Assembly (NCBI GenBank): GCA_963813355.1 | Contig: CAWEYS010000023.1 | Coordinates: 248,001-312,000, forward strand | Length of the DNA stretch: 64,000 nt | Direction: 5' to 3' | DNA from: DATAGF01 sp963813355 | Lineage (GTDB): Bacteria > Actinomycetota > Thermoleophilia > Miltoncostaeales > Miltoncostaeaceae | Shown here: positions 28,366-36,818 of the stretch, piece after piece | Layout of the letters: every line of letters begins with the position of its first letter | Numbering within the stretch: the first letter of the stretch is position 1 | Notes under the pieces: generated by a model | Databases searched by the model: none | Seen by the model: only the letters and a program-made list of their open reading frames with translations | What the model was told of the DNA's origin: nothing | Program-made: the position numbers and the translations under genes

Positions 28366-29677
28366 CGCCCCTCCCCGCGGCCAGAATGAGCGGCGGGGGC
28401 TCGACCGGCCCGGCCGCGATCCGCACGGCCCCGGCGACCATCTCGCGCGCCCGCTGGGCCGCCCACTCGTCGCGCGCGTGGACCACGGCGAGCGGCTGGC
28501 CGCCCGCGACCTCGGCGCCGACCTTCGCCAGGAGCTCGATGCCGGCCACGGGGTCGACCGACTGGTCCGGGTGCAGGCGCCCGGCGCCGAGCCAGCGTGC
28601 GGCCTCCCCCACCGCGCGCGCGTCGATCGCCCCGACCCACCCGGCGCCCTCGGCCAGCACCTCGTCCCGAACCGGCGCGGTCGGCAGCGCCCCCGGGTCG
28701 GTCCAGACGTCGGGATCGCCGTCCTGGGCCTCCACCCAGCGCTCGGCCGCCTCCAGGGCCCCGCCCGAGGTCAGGGCCTCGGCGGCGCGCCCGGCCCCCT
28801 CCCCCTCCGGCGCGACGCCGCACGCCTCGGCGAGGTCGGCCGCCAGGCGCACGGCGAGCTCGCGCAGGTCGGGCGCCCCGCCGCCGCGCAGCACCTCGCC
28901 GGCCTCGCGCACCTCGAGGGCGTTGCCCACGCACCGCCCGAGCGGCTGGGCCATCGAGCTCACGGTCCAGCGCACCCTCCGCCCCCACGGCTCGGCGAGC
29001 GACGCCATCAGCTCGGCGGCGGCGCGCGCCTCGTCCTCGTCGGGGAAGAACCCCCCCTCGCCCGCCTTCACGTCGAGCGCGATCGCGCCGGCTCCGCCCG
29101 CGATCCTCCTGCTCATGACCGAGGCCGCGATGAGCCCCGCGGCCGGGACCGTGCCCGTGGCGTCGCGCAGGGCGTAGAGGCGGCGGTCGCCGGGCGTGAG
29201 CCGGGAGGTCTGCGCGATCGTCGCGATCCCCACCTCCGTGACCTGGCGCACGAAGCGCCCGAGCGGCAGCTCGCCCCGGAAGCCCGGGATCGCCTCGAGC
29301 TTGTCGAGCGTGCCGCCCGTGTGCGCGAGGCCGCGCCCGGTCATCTTGGCCACCCGCACCCCGAGGGCCGCCGCCAGGGGGGCGGCCACGAGCGTCGTGG
29401 TGTCGCCCACGCCGCCGGTCGAGGCCAGGTCCCCCGTCGGGCCGAGCGCGCCCAGCTCGAGCCGGTCGCCCGACGCGAGGAGCGCCCGCGTGAGGGCCTC
29501 GACGTGCTCGGGGGCCATGCCGCGCAGGCACCCCACCATGCACCAGGCGGCCATCTGGGCATCGTCGGCGGTGCCGTCGAGCCAGGAGCGCACGAAGGAG
29601 TCGACGCTCTCCGGGTCAACGACCTCGCCGCGCCGGCTGCGCTCGATCACCTCGACGGGGGCGAGAGGCGCGGCCAT
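28349..29677 (-). CDS. deoA: Thymidine (pyrimidine-nucleoside) phosphorylase
   Basis: 442 residues from ATG at 29677. Cleaves thymidine or related nucleosides to base and (deoxy)ribose-1-phosphate for salvage. The phosphate- and nucleoside-binding blocks are clear: GDLASTGGVGDTTTLVAAPLAA (in part), KMTGRGLAHTGGTLDKLEAIPG, and the signature SRLTPGDRRLYALRDATGTVP. Whether it is strictly thymidine-specific (DeoA) or broad (Pdp) cannot be read. The gene overlaps mutM by 17 bp. Its 90-bp upstream gap is shared with the divergent PDZ-TPR gene. Confidence 0.93.
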   Translation of the reverse strand: MAAPLAPVEVIERSRRGEVVDPESVDSFVRSWLDGTADDAQMAAWCMVGCLRGMAPEHVEALTRALLASGDRLELGALGPTGDLASTGGVGDTTTLVAAPLAAALGVRVAKMTGRGLAHTGGTLDKLEAIPGFRGELPLGRFVRQVTEVGIATIAQTSRLTPGDRRLYALRDATGTVPAAGLIAASVMSRRIAGGAGAIALDVKAGEGGFFPDEDEARAAAELMASLAEPWGRRVRWTVSSMAQPLGRCVGNALEVREAGEVLRGGGAPDLRELAVRLAADLAEACGVAPEGEGAGRAAEALTSGGALEAAERWVEAQDGDPDVWTDPGALPTAPVRDEVLAEGAGWVGAIDARAVGEAARWLGAGRLHPDQSVDPVAGIELLAKVGAEVAGGQPLAVVHARDEWAAQRAREMVAGAVRIAAGPVEPPPLILAAGRGGAGAP

Positions 29678-29767
29678 GGTCGGCCGGCACTCTACTCCCC
29701 CCCGGCCGGCCGCCGCCGGGAACCGCCTGCACAGGCCGCTCGCCGACCCGCTGCTAGGGTCTCCCGC

Positions 29768-31141
29768 GTGCTGCGCCTCGTGACAGCGGCGACGATCGCC
29801 GCGGCGACGGCACTGGCCGGCCTGGCGGCGACCGCCACCGCCCAGCAGACCGCGCCCACAACCCCCACGGCGCCGACCGCGCCGACCACGCCGACCGCGC
29901 CCGCGGGGCCGCCGACGCTCGACTCGCTGCGCCTGCCGCGGGTCGTCTCGGCCCAGCAGGGCCACGCGCGCTTCCTGGTCGGGGTGAGGCTCTCGGCCGC
30001 GGCGAAGCTGTCGGTGCAGGTGGTCAAGGCCCAGGACGGCAAGATCGTCCAGACGGCGACCGACGCGTCGATGCGGCGCGCGGGGCGCGCCTACCTGCGG
30101 ATCGAGGGCGTTGACGACTCGGGCTTCCAGCTGCTCCAGGGGCCCTACCGGCTGCGGATCCAGGCGAGCGGCCAGGACGGCCGGACCTCGCGGATGCTCG
30201 AGGCCCCGTTCCGGCTGCGCCTCACGCCCCCGCGCGGCCTGTTCGACGCCTACACCGTGCCCCTGCTCCCCACCTTCCGCCGCCAGGCCGGCACGGACAC
30301 GCCCGGCCAGCTCGTCGCCGTCGTCGGCCCCAAGGGCACCGTCGCCGCGGCGGGCATCCGGCGCGGCGACGTCATCACGGCCGTGAACGGGCGCAGCGTC
30401 GCGACCTCCGGCGGGTGGTCGGCGGCCATGCGCGCCCTCGCCGCGAACGCGCCCGCGGCCGTCGAGCTCGTGCGCCGCGGCTCGGCGATGTCGGTGCAGG
30501 TGACGCCCAAGCCCGACTGGGAGAAGCCCCCGGACTACGCGACCTCGCTGAGCGTCGCGGTGCGCCGGGCGCCGGCGGACTTCGCGTACTCGTTCGCCCA
30601 GGCCCGCCAGCTGGTCGAGGCCGGCAAGCTCGTGGACGCCCGCGAGCTCATGGACGGCTGGCGCGCGAGCTGGCGCGACAGCGCGGCCGGCCAGCTCGTC
30701 GCGGGCGACCTGCTCGCCAAGCAGGTGCGCTGGAAGCAGGCCCTCGGCGCCTACAGCCGGGCGCGCGCCCGCGACGAGACCCTGGCGGCGGCCGAGCTGG
30801 GGCGCGGGATCGCGCTGTCGAAGCTCGGCAAGGACCGCCCCTCGCTGGTCGCGTTCAACGCGGCCGGCCGCCTCGACCCGGCCGACGCGGCCGCCGCCGG
30901 GTTCCAGTCGTACGCCCTGCTGCAGGAGGACCGGGTCCCCGAGGCCGTGACGGCCGGCCAGACCGCGGTGGGGCTGGACCCGCGCTACGCGGACGCCTTC
31001 CTGCCCCTGGGCATCGCCCTGCTCGCCGCCGGCGACAAGACGAACGGCGTCAAGGCGCTGCGGCGCGGGCTGGTGCTGCTCGAGGAGCCGGACCGGGCGC
31101 AGCGCCTGATCCGCGCCCACCTCGAGCGCGCCGACCCGTGA
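29768..31141 (+). CDS. Secreted PDZ and TPR-like repeat protein
   Basis: 457 residues from GTG at 29768. It begins with a signal peptide (LRLVTAATIAAATALAGLAA, cleavage after ATATAQ) and a short linker of repeated Thr-Ala-Pro-Thr units. A beta-rich domain follows (LRLPRVVSAQQGHARFLVGV onward), then a PDZ domain with VVGPKGTVAAAGIRRGDVITAVNGRSV, and from about residue 265 helical TPR-like repeats (ALGAYSRARARDETLAAAEL, AVGLDPRYADAFLPLGIALL). No protease catalytic domain is present, so it is probably an extracytoplasmic scaffold. It is divergent from deoA. Confidence 0.8.
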   Translation: MLRLVTAATIAAATALAGLAATATAQQTAPTTPTAPTAPTTPTAPAGPPTLDSLRLPRVVSAQQGHARFLVGVRLSAAAKLSVQVVKAQDGKIVQTATDASMRRAGRAYLRIEGVDDSGFQLLQGPYRLRIQASGQDGRTSRMLEAPFRLRLTPPRGLFDAYTVPLLPTFRRQAGTDTPGQLVAVVGPKGTVAAAGIRRGDVITAVNGRSVATSGGWSAAMRALAANAPAAVELVRRGSAMSVQVTPKPDWEKPPDYATSLSVAVRRAPADFAYSFAQARQLVEAGKLVDARELMDGWRASWRDSAAGQLVAGDLLAKQVRWKQALGAYSRARARDETLAAAELGRGIALSKLGKDRPSLVAFNAAGRLDPADAAAAGFQSYALLQEDRVPEAVTAGQTAVGLDPRYADAFLPLGIALLAAGDKTNGVKALRRGLVLLEEPDRAQRLIRAHLERADP

Positions 31142-31156
31142 CGTAGGGGCGGGCTC

Positions 31157-31471
31157 CTAGAGCTCGCCGGTGGGCTCGTTGCCCTCCTCGAAGGGCCGGG
31201 GCCGGCTGCGCGGCGGCCGCGTCCGTGCGGAAGCACGGGGCCGCGAGCCCCTCCCGGCTCCGGTGCCGCCGGCGAGGAACATGACCGTCAGGATCCCGGC
31301 CGCCAGTCCGGCCCACATCTCCCACTGGGTGAGCGGGTTCTCGGCGAAGATGCCGTAGAGCAGGAAGACCGCGATCACGCCCACGAGGGCGAGCGCGCGC
31401 TGCCGCGGCGGGGCCAGGTGGACGGTCCAGGGAGCGACGATCGAGATGACGAGGAGGAGGATCGTGCTCAT
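31157..31471 (-). CDS. Small membrane protein
   Basis: 104 residues from ATG at 31471. Three membrane helices are visible: STILLLVISIVAPWTVHLAP, ALALVGVIAVFLLYGIF and WAGLAAGILTVMFLAGG, followed by a basic, Arg-Pro-rich tail ending near GNEPTGEL. I do not recognise a family. It is convergent with the PDZ-TPR gene (15-bp gap), and both the length and the codon pattern fit a real gene. Confidence 0.6.
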   Translation of the reverse strand: MSTILLLVISIVAPWTVHLAPPRQRALALVGVIAVFLLYGIFAENPLTQWEMWAGLAAGILTVMFLAGGTGAGRGSRPRASARTRPPRSRPRPFEEGNEPTGEL

Positions 31472-31552
31472 TGCAGGGCACTCTGCCTACTCGGGGGAAG
31501 GGACCGGCAGACTAGTGGTCCGCGATGCGCGGCGTCCAGGGTGGGCGGCCTT

Positions 31553-32356
31553 ATGGTTGCGGAAATAGTGCGGGTCGTCGGTATTCATCTTCTGCAGACC
31601 CTCGATCTGGTGGGGTCGCCGCGCCGCTCGGCGGTCGCCCGGCTCGACGGCGCGGGGCGGCTCGAGGCGCTGGCGCTGGCCGACGGCGACGACGAGGTGG
31701 CGGCCGCCGTGCCGGACGAGGCCGCGTGGGTCGTGGTCGACGCCCCCTTGGCGGTGCCCAACGCCCGGGGCAGGCGCGACGCGGAGCGCGTGCTCGCCTG
31801 GTGCGACGTCCCCGCCTTCCCCGTCTCGCGCGAGCGGCTGGAGCGGGTCTTCGGCGGCGCCCGCGGCGTCGCCCTCGCCCGCGCCCTGGCGCGGCCGGGC
31901 AGGGAGCTTCGCGAGACGCTCCCCGACCTGGTGCTCCGCGAGCTCGAGTGGGAGCGGGAGCACCCCCCCGACGCGCCGGCCCTGGACCTCGCCGACTACC
32001 GTCCCGCCTGGCTGGGGATCCGCGCCCCCGCCTACCGCCCCAAGGGGCGGGGCCGGGCCCGGCCGGCGGGGATGGCCCGCGCCCACGACCTGCTGTCGGG
32101 AGCCCTCGACCTGGGCGGCTGGGCCCCGGATCCCGACGGCGACGACTGGGGCGCCCTTCACGATGCCGCGCGCCTGGACGCCCTCTGCTGCGCCTACGCG
32201 GCGCTGCGGCTCGCGCGGGGGGAGGGCGCGGCGACCGTCGGCCACCCCGCCTCGGGACACGTCTCCTTTCCCGCCGACGCGAACCTCCGCGGGCGGGTGG
32301 AGCTCACCCGGAGGCGGCTCGCCGCCGAGGGGGCCATCGCGCTCGACGGCCCCTGA
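31553..32356 (+). CDS. DUF429-like RNase H-fold protein
   Basis: About 267 residues from ATG at 31553; GTG at 31571 would remove six residues and is also possible. The N-terminal strand VVGIHLLQTLD, followed by VVVDAPLAVPNARGRRDAERVL and the later FSVR-like PVSRERLERVFGGARG, fits the DUF429 group, which has an RNase H-like fold. The normal family Asp in the first strand is His here (GIHL for GIDL), so nuclease activity is doubtful. The C-terminal LHDAARLDALCCAYAALRLARG provides the last acidic position. It is followed by dodecin after 47 bp. Confidence 0.7.
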   Translation: MVAEIVRVVGIHLLQTLDLVGSPRRSAVARLDGAGRLEALALADGDDEVAAAVPDEAAWVVVDAPLAVPNARGRRDAERVLAWCDVPAFPVSRERLERVFGGARGVALARALARPGRELRETLPDLVLRELEWEREHPPDAPALDLADYRPAWLGIRAPAYRPKGRGRARPAGMARAHDLLSGALDLGGWAPDPDGDDWGALHDAARLDALCCAYAALRLARGEGAATVGHPASGHVSFPADANLRGRVELTRRRLAAEGAIALDGP

Positions 32357-32403
32357 CCCGTAGGGTGCCCGGGCCACCCGAACCCCGGAGAAAGGACCCC
32401 GTG

Positions 32404-32619
32404 ATGGCGAGCAGCGTGTATCGGGTCATCGACGTCATCGGCACGAGCGACACCTCGTGGGAGGACGCCACCGCCGCGGCCGTCGCCACGGCGAGCGGCT
32501 CGCTGCGCGACCTGCGCGTGGCCGAGGTAACGAAGCTCGACGTGACCATCGGCGACGACGGCAAGGTCCAGCAGTACCGGGCCCGAATCGCCCTGTCGTT
32601 CAAGTACGAGTCCGACTGA
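32404..32619 (+). CDS. Dodecin
   Basis: 71 residues from ATG at 32404; an in-frame GTG precedes it directly. Dodecins are small flavin- or CoA-binding storage proteins that form hollow dodecamers. The family pattern is complete: VYRVIDVIGTSDTSWEDATAAAV, the Trp that stacks on the flavin in TSWEDA, then VAEVTKLDVTIGDDGKVQQYRARIALSFKYE split in strand order. AGAAAGGA lies 8 bp upstream as ribosome-binding site. It is convergent with the DUF3891 gene. Confidence 0.93.
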   Translation: MASSVYRVIDVIGTSDTSWEDATAAAVATASGSLRDLRVAEVTKLDVTIGDDGKVQQYRARIALSFKYESD

Positions 32620-32643
32620 CCGGGGGCGGAGGGGCCGCGGCCC

Positions 32644-33438
32644 TCAGGCGGGCCGCAGCCGGAACTCGCGCGTGATCCACGCCGAGCGTGACAGCTCGGC
32701 GGCGAGGTCCCCGGCCGACGCGTAGCGCCGGCCGGGGACGGTCCGCGCCGCCACCGGCAGGTTGACGGCCGCGTCCGCGAACGGCCAGGGGTCGCAGGCG
32801 ACGGCCCCGTCGCGGCCCGCCCGCAGGGTCAGCTCCAGGCCGGGGTCGCCCGCCCGGCGCGGCACCTGGGGCAGCGTCAGGGACCCTCGGTCCCAGAGGG
32901 TGGCCCAGGTGAGGAACAGGCTCATGACGTCCCAGGTCTGCAGCAGCCGGTACCCGGCCCACGCCCACTCCTCCAGGTCCGGCCCGCCCGCGATCCGGGC
33001 CCGCAGATCCGCCTGGACCTCGTCCTGCTCGGCCAGGAACGCCTGGACCTCCGGCTCGCGCTCGGACCGCGGCGTCGGCGGGCCGGGGTCGAGGCCGCGC
33101 CGGCCCTCGTAGAGCCCCTGGCCGTGCAGGCTCACGAGCAGCCCCGCCCGGGCGTCGCGGGCCGCGGCCCGCGCGATGCCCTCGCGGTAGAGGGCGACGT
33201 GGGTGGGCCGGTCGATGGCCGAGAAGTTGACGGGCGCTCCGTCGGGCCCGACCCCCGGCTGCCGCTCCCACGCCCGCCACCCCTCGTCGTGGACCCGCGC
33301 GGCGAGCGCGATCGGGCCGAACGGCTCCGGGCGGCCGAAGCGCTCGTTGCCCCACGCGTCGGCCATGAGGCCGCACTGGTCCTGGTGGTCGACCTGGCGG
33401 ACCAGGACGAGCCCGCCGGGCCGGCGCGAGACGATCAC
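32644..33438 (-). CDS. DUF3891 family protein
   Basis: 264 residues from GTG at 33438, which overlaps the RDD gene stop as GTGA. Family-like blocks are VLVRQVDHQDQCGLMADAWG, ALAARVHDEGWRAWERQPGV, VALYREGIARAAARDARAGL, SLHGQGLY and TWDVMSLFLTWATLW. The paired His-Asp and His-Gly residues suggest a metal-dependent hydrolase of the HD-like type, but the activity is not established. It is the last gene of a small operon with the RDD and nonapeptide-repeat genes. Confidence 0.85.
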   Translation of the reverse strand: MIVSRRPGGLVLVRQVDHQDQCGLMADAWGNERFGRPEPFGPIALAARVHDEGWRAWERQPGVGPDGAPVNFSAIDRPTHVALYREGIARAAARDARAGLLVSLHGQGLYEGRRGLDPGPPTPRSEREPEVQAFLAEQDEVQADLRARIAGGPDLEEWAWAGYRLLQTWDVMSLFLTWATLWDRGSLTLPQVPRRAGDPGLELTLRAGRDGAVACDPWPFADAAVNLPVAARTVPGRRYASAGDLAAELSRSAWITREFRLRPA

Positions 33439-33927
33439 ACCGGGGGCGGTCGGACCTGCCGGCTGCTGTGGGGCTCCCAGTCGTAGATGACGGCCGTGCG
33501 CAGCAGGAGGTCCTGCACGGACGCGTTCCGCTTGCTGACGAGGGCCCAGAGGATCCCCGGGAGGAAGAGCAGGTAGAGCACCGCCCGCCAGAACCCGCGC
33601 CACGGCGACAGGTCCGAGCCGTCGCGGCCGACGGCCCGCAGCCCCATCATGACCATGCCGACGGTCCGGCCGTTGAGGCCCCAGCCGTAGGCGAGGTAGG
33701 CGAGCAGCACCAGCGTGGCGAGCGGCCCTCGGGTCTCTTCTGCTGAGCACCTCGAGCTCGAGGGTGCCCGTGAACAGCGCCCGGATGCCCGAGCCGACGA
33801 TCAGCAGGCCGATCATGAGGAAGACCACCACGACGACGTCGATCGCCACGGCCGCGAGCCGCGACGCGATGCCCGCCCGCAGCCCCTGGCGGGCGCGGAC
33901 CGCGGGCGTGGAGCGGGCGAGCGTCAC
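33435..33927 (-). pseudogene. RDD family membrane protein, interrupted by a +1 frameshift
   Basis: From GTG at 33927 the protein reads VRARQGLRAGIASRLAAVAID, the R-D-D entry, and a first helix VVVVFLMIGLLIVGSGIRALF. The frame then breaks between about 33730 and 33750; one extra base leads to LVLLAYLAYGWGLNGRTVGMVMMGLRAV, RGFWRAVLYLLFLPGILWAL and the tail ending VRPPPV. Rejoined it would be about 163 residues with the expected helices. Both ends overlap neighbours as GTGA, which argues that the gene is in use and that the extra base is an error. RDD proteins may be transporters or ion exchangers. Confidence 0.75.
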
Positions 33928-34493
33928 CGCGCCCGCCGGCGGTCGAGGGACAGCTCGCGCGGGCCGCGGCGGCCGAGCAGCCGGTTGACGATGCGGGCCA
34001 GGAGGTCGTCGGCGTTCATCGCCTGCACCCGCACGGCCTCCATCGTGTCGGTCGCGAGGCCCGCGGTCGACTCCTGGATGATGTCGCCGATGTCGATGCC
34101 CTCGAGCGCCTCGCGCGCCACGGCCGCCACGTCGATTTGTCCCACGAGCTCGTTGACGTTGACCTGATCGAGGATGCGCTTCACGTCGATCCTCTCCACG
34201 AGCGCGTCCACGTCGACCTTCGCCAGCAGCGCGTTGACGTCGATGCGCTCGACGACGGCCGGCACGACGGCGGCCGCGATGGCGGCGACCGCGTCGGCCA
34301 GCAGCCCGCATGGGCCGGGAGGCGAGCGAGCGCCCTCCCTCGCCGGCGGGCGGGCGTCGCGGGCCGGCGCGGTCGCCTCGCCGCGCGGCGGCGGGCCCTC
34401 GGCGGCGGCGGCGTCCGACTGCAGGGCCTCGGCCAGGTCGAGGAGCGCCGAGGCGAGGGCGTCGGCCACGAGCCGGCCGCCCTCGGAGGCCAC
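33924..34493 (-). CDS. Nonapeptide-repeat protein of an RDD operon
   Basis: 189 residues from GTG at 34493. Residues 84-128 are five tandem 9-residue repeats with consensus [IV][DN]VxxL[VL]xx: IDVNALLAK, VDVDALVER, IDVKRILDQ, VNVNELVGQ and IDVAAVARE. An amphipathic start (LVADALASALLDLAEALQ) and a Pro-Arg-rich linker precede them; a hydrophobic stretch (LLADAVAAIAAAVVPAVVE) may touch the membrane. Such repeats occur in actinobacteria next to, or fused with, RDD domains, and here the RDD gene follows with a GTGA overlap. The function is not known; a membrane-associated partner of the RDD protein is a reasonable guess. Confidence 0.75.
   Translation of the reverse strand: MASEGGRLVADALASALLDLAEALQSDAAAAEGPPPRGEATAPARDARPPAREGARSPPGPCGLLADAVAAIAAAVVPAVVERIDVNALLAKVDVDALVERIDVKRILDQVNVNELVGQIDVAAVAREALEGIDIGDIIQESTAGLATDTMEAVRVQAMNADDLLARIVNRLLGRRGPRELSLDRRRAR
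34110..34244 (-). repeat. Five 27-bp coding repeats
   Basis: These 135 bases encode the five tandem nonapeptides of the preceding gene. The repeat is conserved at protein level (Ile/Val-Asp-Val at positions 1-3) with synonymous drift at DNA level, so it is old and under selection. Confidence 0.75.
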
Positions 34494-34547
34494 GCCCTGG
34501 CGGGAGTTGTCGGCCGCGTGTCACGACCCGCCCATCCTGGCAGGCCC

Positions 34548-36637
34548 TCAGCGCACCGACCACTCCTCGACCAGGCCGGCGAGGTCGCGGTCGAGGAAGC
34601 CCTGGCCGGCGTTCAGCACGAGGGCGTCCGCCCCGGTGTCCCACGCGCGCCGCGCGGCGATCGGGTCGGCAGAGGTAGAGCTCGTCGGCGGCCCGCGTGA
34701 CCGCGACGTAGAAGAGCCGCTCCTCCTCGTCGAGGTTGCCCTCGCTGACCGCCCAGCCGGAGGGGAACGAGCCGGCCTCCACCTGCAGGACGAACACCAC
34801 CGGCCACTCGAGGCCCTTCGCCTGGTGGATGCTCGACAGCGCCACCCGGCGCGCCGGGCCCGAGACGTCCTCGTCGGCCTCGACGCGCTCGGCGAGCTGG
34901 AGGTCGCCGAGGAAGGCGTCGAGGCCGCGCGCCCGCGCCGCGATCTCGGCCAGGCGGGCCAGGTCGCCCTCGCGGTCGCGCCAGTTGGGGTAGGAGCGCT
35001 GGAGGTGGTCGCGGTACCAGTCGGACGCGGGCGACGCACAGCACGATCTCCTCGGGCCGGCTCATCCCCGCGACCTCGCGCGCGACCGCGGCGAAGCGCG
35101 TCAGGCCCGCCGCTGCGGGGCCGGCGGGCCGGAGGTCGGCGGCCGCGGCGAGCGGGTCGGGGGTGGCGCCGATCTCCGCCCAGATCCGGGCCGCCGTGCC
35201 CTCCCCCACCCGCTCGAACAGCCTCAGGGCCCGGTGCCAGGCCAGCTCGTCGCGCGGGTTGTGGCGCAGCCGGCAGAACGCCAGCACGTCCTTCACGTGC
35301 GCGCTCTCGACGAAGCGCGCTCCCGAGAACAGCTCGAACTCGACGCCGGCCTCGGCGAGCGCGAGCTGGAGCTCGACGGAGTGGTGGTGGGCGCGATAGA
35401 GCACCGCGATCTCGCCCGGGGAGCGCCCCGCCGTGAGGAGGTCGGCCACCCGCTGGGTCACGAACGCGGCCTCGTCCTGCACCGAGGCGAGGTGCGCCAC
35501 CACCGGCGGCGCGCCCGAGGCGGGACGGTGCGCCCGCAGCCGCTTGCCGTAGGGGTTGCCCGCCGGGAGCGTCTCCTGGGCGAGGGCGACCACCTCGGGG
35601 GTGGAGCGGTAGTTCGTCTGGAGCGGGAACACCCGCGTCCCGGCCGCGTCGGCGAAGCGGCGGACGACCTCCGGGTCGGCCCCGCGCCACGCGTAGATGG
35701 ACTGGTCGGGGTCGGCCACCGCGACCAGGTGCGCGCCCTCGGCGGCGAGGGCCTCGACCAGGCGGGCCTGGATCGGGTTGACGTCGTGCAGCTCGTCGAC
35801 CAGGACCCACCGGTGGACCTCGGCCAGGCGGCGGCGCACGCGCGGGTGCTCCTCGACCAGGCGGGCGGCGAGCACCAGCAGATCGGCGTAGTCGAGCGCC
35901 GCCATGGCCCGCTTGCGCTCGGCGTAGCCCTCGGCGATCGCCGCGAGGTCGTCGAGCCGGTCGGCGAGGCGCGGGTTGCGCTCGAGCACCACGTCGCCCA
36001 GCGGCCGCCCCGACTCGGCCGCGAGGGCGGCGAAGCCGACGATCGCCGAGGGCCTGGGCAGCGCCGGCCGGGTCTCCCGCCCGGCCAGCACCGCGTCGCG
36101 CGCCATGGCCGCCAGCTCGGCCTGATCCTCACCGTCGAGGATGGTGAACGCCGAGGGGACGCCCACCAGGGGCCCGTAGCGGTGCAGCAGCCGACGGCAG
36201 ACCGCGTGGAAGGTCCCCGCCGTGACGGCGGACAGGTCCGCGCCGCTCAGGCGGGCGGCCCGGTTGACCATCTCCCGCGCGGCCCGGCGCGTGAAGGTGA
36301 CCAGCATGACCGCCTCGGGCGGCGTGCCGGTCTCGACCAGATGCGCCAGGGTGGCGACGATCGTGCGCGTCTTCCCCGAGCCGGCCGACGCCAGCACCAG
36401 CGCCCGCCCCGACGCCCCCTCCACGGCCGCGAGCTGCTCGGCGTCGAGCATGGCGCGCAGGCGCTCGGAGACCCCCTCCCTCCCCGCCGGCGGGCGGAGG
36501 CGGTACACCCGCCGCGCGGCCGGGTCGGCCGCCAGCGGGTCGCGCGGCGCACGGCGGTCGCGGGCGGCCTTCTGGGCCTCGATCTGAGGCGACGTCGGCG
36601 GGGCGGTCTGCCAGCGCGGGTAGCCGTGGGCGGACAT
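34548..36637 (-). pseudogene. UvrD/Rep-type ATP-dependent DNA helicase, interrupted by two +1 frameshifts
   Basis: ATG at 36637 begins a superfamily 1 helicase: AMLDAEQLAAVEGASGRALVLASAGSGKTRTIVATLAH (Q motif and Walker A, quoted in part), VLVDELHDVNPIQARLVEAL (motif II, with DELHD instead of the common DExQD), VAVADPDQSIYAWRGADPEV (motif III), LQTNYRSTPEVVALAQ (motif IV). Extra bases at about 35029-35031 and 34668-34669 break the frame; across them motif V/VI follow (SSIHQAKGLEWPVVFVL, EERLFYVAVTRAADELYLC) and the end GFLDRDLAGLVEEWSVR. Repaired, the protein has about 695 residues, a normal size. Two independent lesions in a gene with fully conserved motifs suggest sequence errors. It leads the operon with the repeat, RDD and DUF3891 genes. 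Confidence 0.85.
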
Positions 36638-36701
36638 GGGCGCGGGACGGTACCGGCCGCCCCGGACGGAGCCGCAGGGCCCCGTCGGGCATGCTGACGA
36701 G

Positions 36702-36770
36702 GTGATTCGCCGGCTGCGCCCCGAGGACGTCCCGGCCGCCCTCGCCCTGCTGGAGGAGGGCATCGGCCCC
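36702..36770 (+). pseudogene. Possible N-terminal remnant of a GNAT acetyltransferase
   Basis: GTG at 36702 reads VIRRLRPEDVPAALALLEEG, the usual opening of a GNAT N-acetyltransferase, then runs into unrelated sequence (GPGRIGPAG) and the end of the convergent NUDIX gene. Only about 22 residues look like the family, so this is at most a truncated relic. The rest of the 181-bp gap must hold the helicase promoter. Confidence 0.35.
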
Positions 36771-36818
36771 GGCCGGATCGGCCCTGCCGGTGCGCGGCGG
36801 TCCTGTTCGCCCGCCGGC

